Notes under the pieces: model-generated
What the model saw: only the letters and a program-made list of their open reading frames with translations
Databases searched by the model: none
Told to the model about the DNA's origin: nothing
From: Elysia chlorotica
Taxonomy: Eukaryota; Mollusca; Gastropoda; Plakobranchidae
Direction: 5' to 3'
DNA length: 64,000 bases
Assembly: GCA_003991915.1 (NCBI GenBank)
Contig: RQTK01000006.1
Coordinates: forward strand, 458,070-522,069
Made by a program: the position numbers and the translations under genes
Part shown: positions 1 through 11,831 of the stretch, in pieces
How positions within the stretch are numbered: the stretch's first letter is position 1
Layout: each line of letters begins with the position of its first letter

Positions 1-33
1 AGTAGTAGTAGTAGTAATAGTAGTAGTAGTAGT
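1..33. repeat. (AGT)n microsatellite at the window edge
   Basis: An almost pure AGT trinucleotide run with one AAT interruption. It starts at the first base, so its full length is unknown. Confidence 0.9.
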
Positions 34-874
34 CTTAGTCGCAGTCGCATCGTAGTGCAGGTCGGAAACGTAACCCAAACATGTTATCTTTTTCCTCTGT
101 AAGGACTCCCTGGCTTTAACGACTCTAATTAAGGCATGCGCAGGCGTTGAATGGCAAATGTCTCTATTATCCCCGCACCCTTATATTCCCCAGCATACTA
201 TCAAGAACCCAACCAATATTACATACTCACATACACACACGGACACATTCTCTTAAAAAGTGCCAACCCCAAGGGCCGCCATTGAGGCGCGCGCAAACCC
301 CGGAAACAATATTGGGCTTTCCCTTTCAACTATTTTATTTTCCCTCCCACAAGCCTTGGGCCGTTGTGATTGGCAACGGCTAAACATAGCAAAGGTAAAA
401 GGACAAACACAAATGGCGAGAAACAGAAATGATGGACTGAGCTGAAGACACAGATGGCTGAATTTGTTCTGAATAAAGAAAGAAGAAAACAATGATAAGG
501 AACTCTCAAAAATAATTGTCTTGTTACCTTTCTACATGTTTAATGAAATTGCTTTGGCACAAGGAACATTGCCTTTGACATTGTTGTTAATGTCGCAGGT
601 CATGCCCCTATTTTTTTTTAGATGAACTAAAACCCACATTCTGATCTCTCACTGATTTTTATATCATGAGAACTGGGAACCGAAGTGTTTCTTGAAAAAA
701 ATTGAGTCGTTTTAAATATTAACTCCAGATGTCGGATGCTTTGCCAAAATGAGGTTTTTTTTTCAGCAGTCGCATTCAAATACAAAAAGTTTAACCAGCA
801 ACGCTTAAGTTTATTAATAGAGAAGACCAGGTCACCTGATTGAAACGAAGAAAAAGCATTTTTACATACAAAAA
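34..874. other. Intergenic sequence, nothing recognised
   Basis: AT-rich unique-looking sequence. The open frames are short, overlap on both strands and lack codon bias or splice-compatible context. No gene, RNA or mobile element is supported. Confidence 0.6.
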
Positions 875-903
875 ATTATTATTATTTTTATTATTATTAT
901 TAA

Positions 904-979
<76 letters not shown>
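875..979. repeat. (ATT)n microsatellite
   Basis: About 105 bp of nearly pure ATT trinucleotide. It creates long poly-Asn, poly-Ile and poly-Leu frames that are not genes. Confidence 0.97.
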
Positions 980-1965
980 GTCTGTATTGAAATATTGCTT
1001 TGGTTTTTCAAGCAATGCAGTATTTTTTTCATCAAAATAATCGCATGTGTATTTCCACATGTTCCACATTTTTTTCTTGCCATATCTATGTATATGTTTT
1101 TGATGTAAACACATATGTGTGTTTTAATGCTAGAAAGAAAAAAATTTTTTTGGAAAAGGGAAAGAGTGAAAGAAAGAGCGAGAAAAAGAGAGACACTCCT
1201 TTATGTCTCTCCTCCTTTTCGTCCGCCATTCCTAATCGTCTCCCCCCCCCCTCTCTCTCTCTATCTCTGTCCTACAATGACTAGTCGTCTCCTTTGACTC
1301 ATCGAGCCTAGATAGGACGGTTTTAATGTTCCGCTATATATATATATATTATATATGATGTAGACTGACTACACTCCAACGGCTGCCGTTGCCGTGTTGC
1401 ACTGTTCAAAGACTTTGCGACCCACACGATGATACTGCATGAAACAGCACCATCTAGTTATATGGGTGGCCCCAATGAAGGTCCCCTGGTTATTCGCCTT
1501 ATTTTTTCTTTATGAACTCAATTATCGCAAGTTTTGAAGTATTCTGAGGAGAGGTTGGGGCCTGGACTTGGCCCTCTTCTCGCTCTGCCTCAGTGCTTTT
1601 AGCGGACGCCACGCACTAAACCCAAAGTTGCACTTTGCCGTCTCCCCTTACTCTATAATAATTTATTGTATTCTCTGCATGTTGTTCAGATAATGCTAGT
1701 GAGCCTTGCAGTGTCTTTTCTGTTTGTGTGCACGCCTCTCTATATAGCTACCATTAACCTTTTCTCCCCTTTCCGTGTTTCCCTCTACCTTTTTTAAATC
1801 ACTAACTTTGACCATAATTATAGAAATTTTTTGGTAAACTCTAATCCCGATTCTTTAAACAAATCGCTATGATAATACTGTCTCACATTCTCTGTCTTAT
1901 AGCATGTAATCCTATTTAGTGACAGTGTACATTTGATCTCAAACTTCAAGGATGTCTATGCACCT
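980..1965. other. Intergenic sequence with short CT and TA tracts
   Basis: No gene seen. There is a short C-run plus (CT)n at about 1240-1270 and an interrupted (TA)n at about 1334-1357. The remainder looks unique. Confidence 0.6.
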
Positions 1966-2290
1966 AGAGTCAGTATATCCACGTATTAAGATTTTGATCA
2001 TATAGATGCTGTCAGTGTATCCACATTATGATCATGTAGATACATCCACTGTAGCCACATTAGGGTCCTGTAGATGCAGTTTTATATCTTCCTATATGAT
2101 CCTAAAGATCCAGTCTGTGGATCCAAATTATGATCATGTAAATCAAGTTAGTGTATCCACATTAGGATCCCATAGTAGATCAGTGTATCCACATTATGAT
2201 CCCATAGATGCCTGCTTCGTATCCACATTATAGCCCTGTACATCCCGTCAGTCCATCCACGTTATGATCCTATAGATACCCACGGTGTAT
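1966..2290. repeat. Degenerate 33-37 bp minisatellite
   Basis: A unit reading roughly GTATCCACATTATGATC followed by an ATAGATGC-like stretch recurs about eight or nine times, at about 2015, 2050, 2115, 2151, 2181, 2218 and 2250. Copies differ at several bases, so the array is old. No function is evident. Confidence 0.8.
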
Positions 2291-4086
2291 TGATCTCCCT
2301 GCATCGATCAGATTCCTTCTTAATTTGTACGCGGCCTGTGTGACATCCTAATCGCATCTTGTCCGTGTGATGGACTGGTTCTTATAGTCTCTGAGACCTG
2401 CAAGTACCCCCTGTCAGGCCATGATCCCCCAGTGTCCCCCAGTGTCCACTCCCCCCCCCCACACTGTCCCCTGGCAAGTCCCTCTGGCATCTTCACTCAC
2501 CAACAGTCCGGCGCAGAGCGGTCACTTGATAGTACAGTCGGAACTGGTATGACTGTTCTTGGAGCGACCAGTCCTCTGGCCTTCAACAGTTGTAGTAGGA
2601 AATGTGATAGATAGTTATTATAAGAATGTGTGGTGGTTGTGGAGCGGCTGTAGAAATAATGCCAGTGCTAGTAGTGTGTGTACTAACACCAGTAACATCA
2701 GTCATAGTAGTTGTAAAAGTAGTAGCGATAGTTATTGCAGTTGAACAAATTGCTATTTCATGGAAAAAAAAGTTTTTAATTAGTAGTGGTGGTTATAGTT
2801 GCAGCATTTGTAGCTGCATGAAAAAACTTGTGGCGTTATGTGTGACATGACATTTAATGCTAATAGCAATTCCAGTGGCAACGAGTTTTTTCTGTCTAAT
2901 CCCCTGTTGTCGGATTTTGTATGAAAGAAGTATTCCACTATGTTGTTTAGTAATCTAACTATGAGCTTATTCGTGAATGTTGACCGCAGGAGAAATTTCG
3001 GTGATTAAAACGATATGGCTATGCAGTGCTGCTTATGGCGTCATGGTGGTTTTCTTTGTGATTATTACAGTTGGATGGAGAGTGGAAGTGTATGAACTTT
3101 AACCAGAAACGTAGATTATACTATTGTAATCCTCTGGAGTAAATATTGAGATAGTCTGTTAACAGGCTTTAGTGGGGGGCATCGTGCAGTAAGTAATTTC
3201 TTGTTTCAATTAGTAATAATAGCCCTGAGATCACCTGTATCGCTGGACTTGTTAGGTATATAAGCACAGCTAGAAAGATTATTATAGAAGACAATCAATA
3301 AGTGAAACGACGATTAAAGTTGGTTAAATTCCATTTTTATTTACTTTCCTTTTTTAACACTACATTTTGGAAATGTATGTCGTTTTTTAGTTGTGATTGT
3401 TTATTCTTTTCAAAGCGAAATGGAAAAGAATTTCCGGTCTCTTTTTTCTGGCGCATTTCGTTCCATTGTTTCTTTAATTGACCAAGGACCTTAGTGGAAA
3501 GATATTCTGTTTAGATGTCATTATTGTTTGTTAATAATTACATACGTTTGAACACTCTTCTCGGTAAAAATATACTATTCTAGTGTCTCTTTTTTATACG
3601 CAAACATTCACCAAAAGTGATGATTGATTGCAAGTATAATTTTTTTTATTTATTCATCCATTATGTGATTTATCCGATATTTTGATTTATTTGCCGGTTA
3701 ACAATTTGCGGAGAAAGGTTTGATAAAAAACACGATAGAGGATCGATCTCTTTGATTTTGACTTATCTTTTCTGAATGGGTCAAGCCTCCCAGAGTTTTC
3801 CACTGAATGGAAATGGTAAACTAAGCCGGGTGGTGTTTGTTTTTTTGTGTATAAAAAATAAGGACATAGCACTTTCTTTTCTAATTTGGTACTTGTATAA
3901 CTTCATAACTCGTACATACATGTGTGCGTCCAATTTAGACTAGGCCTAGTTAGATTGTCAATATATAGCGATAACTTTGTCATACAGCTTATCTGATAAA
4001 TCTATGTCAGTTAAGTGGTGATATTTCATATACACAATATGTCAGCGGTGATTTAACAGCTACAATCTCAGTGTGGCTACAGTTCC

Positions 4087-4087
<1 letters not shown>
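2291..4087. other. Intergenic sequence, AGT-rich stretch inside
   Basis: A C-run lies at about 2451-2460. From about 2588 to 2815 there is a strongly degenerated AGT/GTT trinucleotide stretch, probably an old microsatellite. The rest is AT-rich with no supported gene. Confidence 0.55.

Positions 4088-4130
<43 letters not shown>
4088..4130. repeat. (GAC)n / (ACG)n microsatellite
   Basis: Fourteen uninterrupted GAC units, followed by degraded GAG-ACG units. The ACG class contains a CpG in every unit and is uncommon in animal genomes. Confidence 0.97.
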
Positions 4131-4131
<1 letters not shown>

Positions 4132-4534
4132 AGACGAAGACGGTGATCATTTTTGCACACAAATACTACATCGATGGCAATAATAATAACAACAGTCAAT
4201 CACAACAACGCAGGCAATCTTACGCAAAAGTACGTTTGCGAAGTGTGGAGACTTGTAGGAGTGTCATGGACTTCTTACAACTTATTAGCGGGTAAAACTC
4301 GTACATCAAACTGGATGCTTTTAGAATTAGAATATGCATAGTGCTGAGAGGTCCCAGTTATGTACGCTTAGGCATAGAGTCATAGACTGTGGTGGCGCTG
4401 AGAGTGCGTTAGTCCTGTGACAAGTCAAGGGCGAGAACTCTGAGAAGAATCGTAAAAATAACAAGGCACTTGACAGCTTTTCTCTCCATCTTCTTTTGCT
4501 CCCCTGACGAGAACAGCGGTTTGGTTTTAAGGCA

Positions 4535-4660
4535 CCCCTCCCTGACAGGGTACAACCGGCCCGCTTACCGGAAGTGACTGGGAGGCGGCGTCACGTATGC
4601 TGTGGAGCGCCTCACGACCGGCGTGAGTCGGTTCCGATGTTGCCCACTTGTTTTCAGATG
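4535..4660 (+). promoter_or_regulatory. Promoter-like GC/CpG-rich patch (candidate)
   Basis: A CpG-containing patch in AT-rich surroundings. It carries an ETS/GABP-type site ACCGGAAGTG near 4567, GGGAGGCGGCG, and a CRE/E-box-like GTCACGTA near 4591. A GC|GTGAGT donor-like sequence follows at about 4623. The combination resembles a TATA-less promoter with a short 5-prime exon, but no linked exon has been shown. The only gene found begins at 17.7 kb on this strand. This is an inference from motif clustering. Confidence 0.25.
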
Positions 4661-4798
4661 CACGTTATTTTTCAACGAAGGCAACTTTTTTTTTTTAATA
4701 TGTAAAAAGGAATCTCCGGAAGCAGTCGACTTGAGAAATCCAGGGTGACCTGAGTTAATTCGAAAGTTTGGTTATAGATCCGTCCAGTGTAGTGTGGG

Positions 4799-5036
4799 CA
4801 TTGGAGATCTCTCAAGTTCTGTAGATAGTAAATTTAGAGATCCCTCAATACCCGCTGCATTTTCTCTAGATAGTAAATTTGGGGATGCTCAATACCCGCT
4901 ACAAGTTCTCTAGATAGTAAATTTGAAGATCTCTCAATACCCGCTACAAGTTCTCTAGATAGTAAATTTAGAGATCCCTCAATACCCGCTGCATTTTCTC
5001 TAGATGTAAATCTGGGGATCTCTCAACACTCGCTAC
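4799..5036. repeat. 45-bp minisatellite, about five copies
   Basis: The unit contains TAGATAGTAAATTT, GATCTCTCAATACCCGCT and a TTCTC end. Unit starts at 4822, 4867, 4911, 4956 and 5001 give spacings of 44-45 bp. Two sub-variants alternate (CTGCATTT and CTACAAGT), which suggests unequal exchange of a two-unit block. Confidence 0.95.
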
Positions 5037-5213
5037 CTTAACGATAGGCATTTTGGGAGATATCTTTATACTCCCTAAACTGTCTTTGCACATTTCTGAT
5101 GCGTCGGTAATGTTGGTGCTAAAATGTTTTAGTATATGTTATTATTATACGCATAGCGTGGGAAATTCGGAGCGAGATGTATTGTGGGGTAGGTTTCAAA
5201 TAAATGCATAGCT

Positions 5214-5285
5214 AGATAGGTAAGTAGATAGATAGAGAAGATAGATGGATTGAGGTATGGTTAGATAGATAGATAGATATTATAA
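5214..5285. repeat. (TAGA)n-rich tract
   Basis: Imperfect TAGA/TAGG tetranucleotide units. Confidence 0.85.
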
Positions 5286-5690
5286 AGAGGGAGAGATAGA
5301 CGGACGCGCAGTCAAATAAGTCGATAAAGTTGAAAACTAATGAAAAGAGCAACATATGCCTTAAATAAATAAAGAACATCGAAAAGATTTTGTTGTTGTA
5401 AAACTGAGCGCATAGTGTCAAACCATGTTTGACAGCCGTGAGCGATGCGTGTGCGTGTCTTTCTACCTGTCTGTCTCTGTGCCTGTCTGTCCAGTCAAGT
5501 GAACGCTGCACTCCAAAGACTTCTGACATTCCGCTCCACTGGGCACGGGTTTAAACACGCGTGCTCTGATTCGATGATAGCCCCTGGGAGACAAGGATCC
5601 TCTGCTCTTCTTGACATCTGCTTGAGTCTCCTCTCAACTCATGGAATTAGAAACCCATCGTACACGAGTGTCGGATATAGCTGAGCTGTT
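5286..5690. other. Intergenic sequence, nothing recognised
   Basis: Includes a small CTGT-rich patch near 5465-5492. No coding support. Confidence 0.5.
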
Positions 5691-6216
5691 GAAATATATT
5701 TGGAGAGGATTATAGCGGGGATGTACGTATTTGCTTTATAATTGAGATTTCGACATCTTGGGACGAGGTTTTAGTTCTGTTATATTTCTAAAATTGTGGT
5801 TATTGAAATCTTTGGACAATATGACAGCTGTGATCTTTTATCCGTTGTAGTTTAAGATTTGGACGTGTTTGGGTGATATTATAGTTGGTATGTTTAAGTA
5901 GTTAAGCAACCGGCATCTTTGGATTGGATTATAGCTGTTATGTTATATTCGTTTCCAGATCAGATAGAATGTTCTTTGGAGAAAGTTATGACTGTTGTGT
6001 GGTATTTGCATATACGAGTAATTGGGCTATTTCAATCTCTGGACACGGTTAAAGCTGTCAAGTTATATTCGTTTAAAATTTTAGCCATTGCAACCTGAAG
6101 GCAAGGTTATGGCTTTGATGTTGCAATCATTAAGAGTTTAAGTTTGTGGAAAAGGTTATGTCTGTGATGTTATATTTGAGCTATTGAAACAACGCTTTGG
6201 ACAAGGTTATAGTTGT
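5690..6216. repeat. Highly degenerate tandem array with a period near 55 bp
   Basis: A phrase approximating CTTTGGACAAGGTTATAGCTGTGATGT, followed by TTATATT..GTTTAAATTT..GCTATTGAAA, recurs about ten times. Anchors lie near 5700, 5757, 5810, 5860, 5918, 5973, 6036, 6095, 6142 and 6192. Spacing varies from 47 to 63 bp, so this is an old, eroded satellite. Confidence 0.75.
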
Positions 6217-7300
6217 GATTTTACATACGTCTAAGTTAACCTCTTGGTATTATTTTGTGGGTAAAATTGTATCAATTACGTTTTGTTCCTGTATAGACGG
6301 GCTATTATTCTGTTTCTCCTGCTCTTCTTTTTTTCTTTCTTTTTTTCCATTCTGGATCAAGCCCTTGTTCATACAAAAAATAATAGTATATAATTCTTAA
6401 CGACACGCAAACATATTGTCCTGTTTCTTCAACAAATTTTGCTTTGATCGCGTAGTAGTCAAATTTAGGACATTAGTACTCACAGTCTCCGAGTCTCTTG
6501 AACATTTCGATAAATTGACACATTCTTTCAGTAAATTAAACATGTTCCTTTACGGAAGCATTGCTTGTTAATGGAAGTCGCCTGGGTGAAGTCAAATACC
6601 TGCACTTGAAGAGGGCGGCCCACCTCAGCGCAGAGACCATCACCACCTTATAAAAAAAATTTCCTCCCGGGTTCGGTAGCTCAGTTCAAACGAACTTGTC
6701 TTGTTGATGCAAACGTGTTCCAAAACGAAATTGGAGCTTATCATTCATTGCTTCTCTAAGGAATGTATTCCGATTTCGAAGTTAGTTTTAGCACACATTG
6801 TGTACCGAAACCATTGCAATTCCAAATTTTATTTTATATATTAAAACAACCCCAACAAACTTTTAAAACTAAATCTTGTTTTGCGATTGCGAGAACTGTG
6901 AAATCATTGGCAACGAAACTTACCGGAATTGGAACCAAGCGTTTTGAGTTTCCCAAGATTCCAGCATAATTACGTTGAGACAGACGACCAAGTAAACAAG
7001 TGCTGCCAACCATCCCAGTGATGTTAGAGGGAATCCTTTCAAAACGCGATGAGCACAGTATCCCTTAAGATAAATAACTGCATTACTGGCACTTGGTGAG
7101 CATCTCTCCACCCAAACCCGTGCACGCTCATACACGAATCCTCAAACTCCTTGTGGTCAAATTTCCCTCCCTTTATCGGCTCCATCCTAATCACCACCAC
7201 GACGCGCATATAATCATATCACATATCCCTCCACAAGTAGCTACCATGCTTAACAATAATATAACCGCTGACTACATCACCTCCCCCCCCCCTTTTCCTC
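6217..7300. other. Intergenic sequence; one possible tRNA-like SINE head
   Basis: Mostly unique AT-rich sequence. Around 6668-6720 the plus strand reads GGTTCGGTAGCTCAGTT, which resembles the A-box half of a tRNA-derived SINE head, but no convincing B box follows. No gene seen. Confidence 0.4.
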
Positions 7301-7480
7301 GTTCAACAAAAAAAAGAAAACAGACTAAACATAAAAACAATAAACAAATGAAATAAAAAAATCTAATAAAAAACTACAGCAGCAACAAGAACAACAACAA
7401 CAGCAACAACAACAAACAAGTAAAAAACAACTACCCCCCCATAAACAAAACAAAAAACAAAACAAGAAAAAAGTAACGCC
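7300..7480. repeat. A-rich and (CAA)n low-complexity tract
   Basis: AAC/CAA units mixed with A-runs. An imperfect (CAA)n lies at about 7376-7420. Confidence 0.85.
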
Positions 7481-7751
7481 ATAGAGTCACCCTAGGCTAG
7501 CTAACACTGAGCCCTCCAACTGCAGAAGGCCCCTGCCCTGATCTTTGCTTAGCTGCAGTAAGAATGATACCCAATTAACGCGGTTCCCCCGGACACCAAT
7601 CCTCTGTGCCTGTTGGCAGCCACGCCGCCAGGCAGCTTAGTGCAAGTGGAGCTGTGGGCCTAATGTAACGTCTCCTAAGTTCCAAGAAAGATTCTGCACG
7701 GTGACGGGGCACAAGATTGGGATGCCCTGGATCTGGCTAATCAGATGATTA

Positions 7752-7866
7752 TTATGGCGCCGACCCAAGCAGTAGGGAAATAATGACCACGACAGTCAGA
7801 CCGGAACTCAAACTCTGAAACTCTTGCATCGGAGGCTGACGATGTAATCCCTGGGCCAGCGTACTG
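7752..7866 (-). mobile_element. SINE fragment with tRNA-like head
   Basis: On the minus strand the sequence starts with a tRNA-like A-box region (GCTGGCCCAGGGATTACATCG), then GAGTTTGAGTTCCGG in the B-box position, then CCCTACTG and GGTCGGCGCC. This is the same order as in the complete SINE at 47892-48144. The body and tail are missing. Confidence 0.7.
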
Positions 7867-8357
7867 TCCCCAACAGATAAGCGGGTGGGATCATTTAACA
7901 ATCTGAAACCCAACAGAGTACAGGTCGCCAACTTAAGCGACACTGACCAGTCATTAAAGCATTCAGAGCAAACCGAGTTTGAATCCCAAAGTAAACACTC
8001 GAATCAAACTGATCTGGATATCGCAACCTCTTTTGAAGCTCTTGATGATTTGGAGTTGTTACCTCGGATGTTTTCCTTCTTCATGTAACCGGTACCCTGT
8101 TAACGTTACAAGCAAATCTGAAGCTTAAAAAAATATTAAGGATCTTAAAAATGTTTTTGTTTTGTTTTTCACAAAATACCGTGCAGCCGTGTTAAATTCA
8201 GGACTAACATTTACTTGCCCAAGTTCTGTAAATATAATTATTTCAGAGAGTTTCCAACGGCATTGTCTTTTGGGCAGCTGGTCCGAACCACGTGGAGTTT
8301 TTTGAGGTTTTATCATCTCAACCTTACGGTGTATCTTGGACAGATCAGTTAGATTAA

Positions 8358-8601
8358 GGTGGCGCGAATAGGCGCAAGGGGTAGAGCGTTGGTCTCCCAA
8401 TCGGAAGGTTACCCGTTCTAAACCCTTGATCGAAAAAAGGGTTCCCTCCTACTTAGACAGCGTAATATGACCGACTGAGACAGAGATCCTGGCATCCCCG
8501 CACTGGTCCGTCTGGTGGCAGATAAAGTTGTCTGACGTTAGTCTTGAGACCTTCCGCGAACAGCTTTGCGGCTGACGTTGGACGTTAAGAGAGCAATCCA
8601 C
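8358..8601 (+). mobile_element. SINE, near full length, diverged
   Basis: The tRNA-like head has the A-box region GGCGCAAGGGGTAGAGCGTTG and a B-box relic GGTTACCCGTTCTAAACCC. The family body follows: GACCGACTGAGACAGAG, then GTTGTCTGACGTTAGTCTTGAGACC, then CTGACGTTGGACGTTAA. Length and internal order match the two best copies (47.9 and 55.8 kb). No clear target-site duplication was found. Confidence 0.8.
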
Positions 8602-8799
8602 CCCAGAACTCATCCCCATCCCCCCGGGGGGAACACTGTTAAGGTCTCGGGTTCCTCTTATCATTAAACGACAAATGGTAATTATTCTAAGAGATCTTGA
8701 CAACAGCCAGGCATGAGCTAATGGCACAGATGGAGACGTGGGCTGTTCATAATAAACATTTTTGATACGGACAGGCCTTACTAGTATAAACATCTTTAT

Positions 8800-9660
8800 A
8801 AGAGTTTAAACACGAGATAGTTTTACTGGCTCGCACGAGGACATGGGCTTTATATATCAAAATGTTGATAAACAGTTTAAAGATAAGATACTGGCGAGGT
8901 TGTGTAAGCACAAAAACTTCAAGGTAAGAAATGCTAGTGATTTGTTACGAAATCTGTTCTCTAAACAAGAGATAAGGTAATGGCGAGGTAAACATTAACA
9001 ATCTGGTGCAGTAGGCCTAAGCGAAATAGCGAAATATTTAGAAATGTAGGAAAGTTAAGATGCAGGGAGCAACTCCATTATCAAATCTTTCGTTAAGATG
9101 TTCACAATCTGGTTAACAAGCAAGAGATGGAATAATGGCAAGATCTGAGGAAAAGAGAGAAAGTTTGGTAGGACCAAACGACATGTCACGGAATTTCGAT
9201 ACATGTAGAGATAAATTAATGGCAATGATGAGGGAGGCATAAAACACTAATCCATGTGATCTAAAAGTAAGGATGTGAAGAAAAGTAGAAAACACACGAA
9301 GAAAAACTCGAGTGTCAAAGCCTTAAATAATGACAATGATGAGACAAGCACATAAACACTAATCTTGTAGGCCCAGGTGATCCATAAGTTTAAATACACG
9401 AAGAAAATTCCGAGTATCAAATCATTAAGTAAGATCCTCTGGTATTTCTCTAACAATTGTAGATTTGCGCTATTCTCAAGGATGTGAAAAAAAATTCGAA
9501 AATGTAATTTAGCAGTTACATGCCGGACTGGTGATATATTTAGAAATGTAAGAAAATAGAGAAAAATCATTTGAATTCTCGTTACTAGCAAGGATGAGGG
9601 AAACGTACCCCAGTGAAGTGGTTCCCGGTTCTAATTTGTAGAAATGCAGGAAAAAGAGGA
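8800..9660. repeat. Eroded tandem array with period near 100-110 bp
   Basis: Several phrases recur at multiples of about 105 bp: AATGATGAG...AAACACTAAT near 9221 and 9331, CACGAAGAAAA near 9294 and 9396, and TTTAGAAATGTAGG-like near 9036, 9537 and 9640. A motif similar to ACAAGAGATAAGGTAATGG recurs near 8810, 8880, 8965 and 9115. No gene is supported here. Confidence 0.55.
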
Positions 9661-10450
9661 CGCCCCTAAACTGGAGTTTGTTCTCTAGCTTCAGGCCCAG
9701 CAATGTCAAACTTTTCCTAGGGCATTGCGACATCTGAAGCGCTTGCTAGAGGAAATCACCGACTAATTTGCCATGGAATAAAATTGTCTGTAGATCAAGA
9801 TATCTTAAAATTGTTGTGGAAAAACAACAATCAAACAAAACAGAATATCCAATCATTTGTTTTTTTTACAATGAGATCCAATATGTGGAAAAAAATCAGT
9901 GCCACTGATCTTGTGCCAAGGTCTTAAACACGCGGAAAATGTATCTTTTGGTAATGAAGTAAAAATAGTTTCATTGCTTTTTTAGCTATCATAATTATTT
10001 GTAAGTCCCATTTATATACGTCAGAGAAAGCTGCCAATATATAACGTACATTTTTTTTCAAAGAGTAAATGCCCTCTCTGTGTGTTTTCAACCCAGTGTA
10101 TTCATAACAAAGCAAAGTAGAGAAAAGAAATAACTACAAAACGAACCAAGAGCAGCAACAAAAATTGAAAGTTATGTGCAACAACAACTACAAAAAACAA
10201 CGAATAAAAAAAAACAAAGCAAAACAAAAAGCTATTGGCGTGGTGTACTATAGCCCCCACACGTCTTTAGCCCGTTTATAACGGGAGTGGTACATCAACT
10301 GTTCCATCATCATTTCAAGTGACTGGGTGACTTTCATTTTTTAATTTAATTAAATCATCATGTTTAATAAAACCTCATTGAAGTCAGGGCCTGCAGATTC
10401 AAGACGTGCGATACCTAGTAGTTTTAACTATAACAATAACAACAACGTAT
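9661..10450. other. Intergenic sequence with A/CAA-rich patch
   Basis: Unique-looking AT-rich sequence, with a CAA/A-rich patch at about 10130-10230. No gene seen. Confidence 0.5.
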
Positions 10451-10454
10451 CCTC

Positions 10455-10550
10455 TGGTTTCTTACAGAAAGGGCTGAGCAGCTGAGATTCAATACCCAGC
10501 CACCCCCGCTCGTTACTTCGAAGTACTACCACCTGAGCTCTATCCGGACT
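10455..10550 (-). mobile_element. tRNA-like SINE head
   Basis: The minus strand reads GGATAGAGCTCAGGTGGTAGT (A-box-like), then GGCTGGGTATTGAATCTCAG (B-box-like). A tRNA gene is unlikely because acceptor-stem pairing and a clear anticodon arm were not found. Confidence 0.5.
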
Positions 10551-11083
10551 GTCAGATAATTGGGTCATTGAACTGCTTTTTCTTCACAAACCTTGCAACT
10601 GGACATTGCGAAATGATGCGTAGTCTGTCTGTCCCACCGCCTCACCAGTTATGTCTGTGTTAAACTGTCGCCCAGACAGACTTTTGTCTGTTAGTGTTAG
10701 GGGAAAATTGTCATCTTTGGACTTGATATTGCTATTCTCGTGTGTTGAAGTTTTCCTCACTGTTCAATGTTTGCGTCTGTTCCTACAACGCTTTTCTCTT
10801 GGCATGCCATTTAATTCAGATTTTTGCGTTTTCCCGTTTTCTTTGAAAGTGTCACAAACATACAAGAAGAAAACAACAACAAACATACAAGAAAAAAAAA
10901 CAATACAAAAAATATACAAAAAAAAAAAAAAAGAACAAAAAAAAAAAAAAAACAAGACAAAAGTAAACAAAAGAAAAACCAAAAACGTTAAACAAAACAA
11001 GAATTAATGTTTCGAATAATGACACTCCCATGCAACTGTTGATAGCTAAGTGTGGTACGTGTACTAGGTACTGCCAGAAGGCC
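10551..11083. other. Intergenic sequence with A-rich tract
   Basis: From 10855 to 11005 it is almost pure A with scattered C and G. It produces Lys-rich or Phe-rich frames that are not genes. Confidence 0.6.
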
Positions 11084-11550
11084 CGTGAGCCCAGTATTAT
11101 AGTACATACCGCGATCACAGCTTTAGCCTGAAGAGCAACCGCTATGGGACACTTCCTCGGAGCGTCATCAAGACTTTTAAAGCCCTACAGTTTTTGTTTG
11201 TTTGTTTGTTATGCACTCGGTTGTGATCGGTCACCCTAGCGAGATTTTTAAGCCTGAAGATACGTTTTGATTCCAGTTTGTGGCATGCAGCTTGGCGCTG
11301 TATCCCGTTACTGTATCATATGTCTTTGGTCGTTGTGATATTTGTCCCGTGAGCATTGTTAGGGTGTCACATAGATTAATTGAGATATTTTACTAGAGGG
11401 GCTGAGCGTGTATGGGTTGTGTGTGCTTTATATTCAATCTGGAGCTAAAGACAACAATAAATGAAAATTCTTACAAAATTAGGCTCGTTAGCAAGAACGG
11501 ATTCCGTAGCCCTGCAGTGGATTCCAGCTCACTGTCTTCTTTGGGGAAAT
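11084..11550. repeat. 467-bp direct repeat, copy 1
   Basis: By reading it is identical to 12072-12538, with a constant offset of 988 bp at both ends. The last 90 bp match the start of the RNase H-like fragment of copy 2, but copy 1 breaks off after GGGGAAAT into unrelated sequence. Confidence 0.95.
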
Positions 11551-11755
11551 ATTAATATGTAAAGTTTTTTTTAAACTTTGGAATGGATGGGAAAAAAAGA
11601 GAAATATGTAGGTTATGGCAAGAGATTGATCAATTGACACTATTAATAAATCAAACAAAACAAAACAAACATCTGCTGTGCCTGTCATAGGCTCCTAAAA
11701 AAAAGATGATACAATTAGAGAAGTAAAGAAGAAAGGTTGACATACCGAGGGAAAA

Positions 11756-11762
11756 TAGATAG

Positions 11763-11829
<67 letters not shown>
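11756..11829. repeat. (TAGA)n(GA)n microsatellite
   Basis: A TAGA tetranucleotide block runs into a pure GA block. Confidence 0.95.
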
Positions 11830-11831
<2 letters not shown>

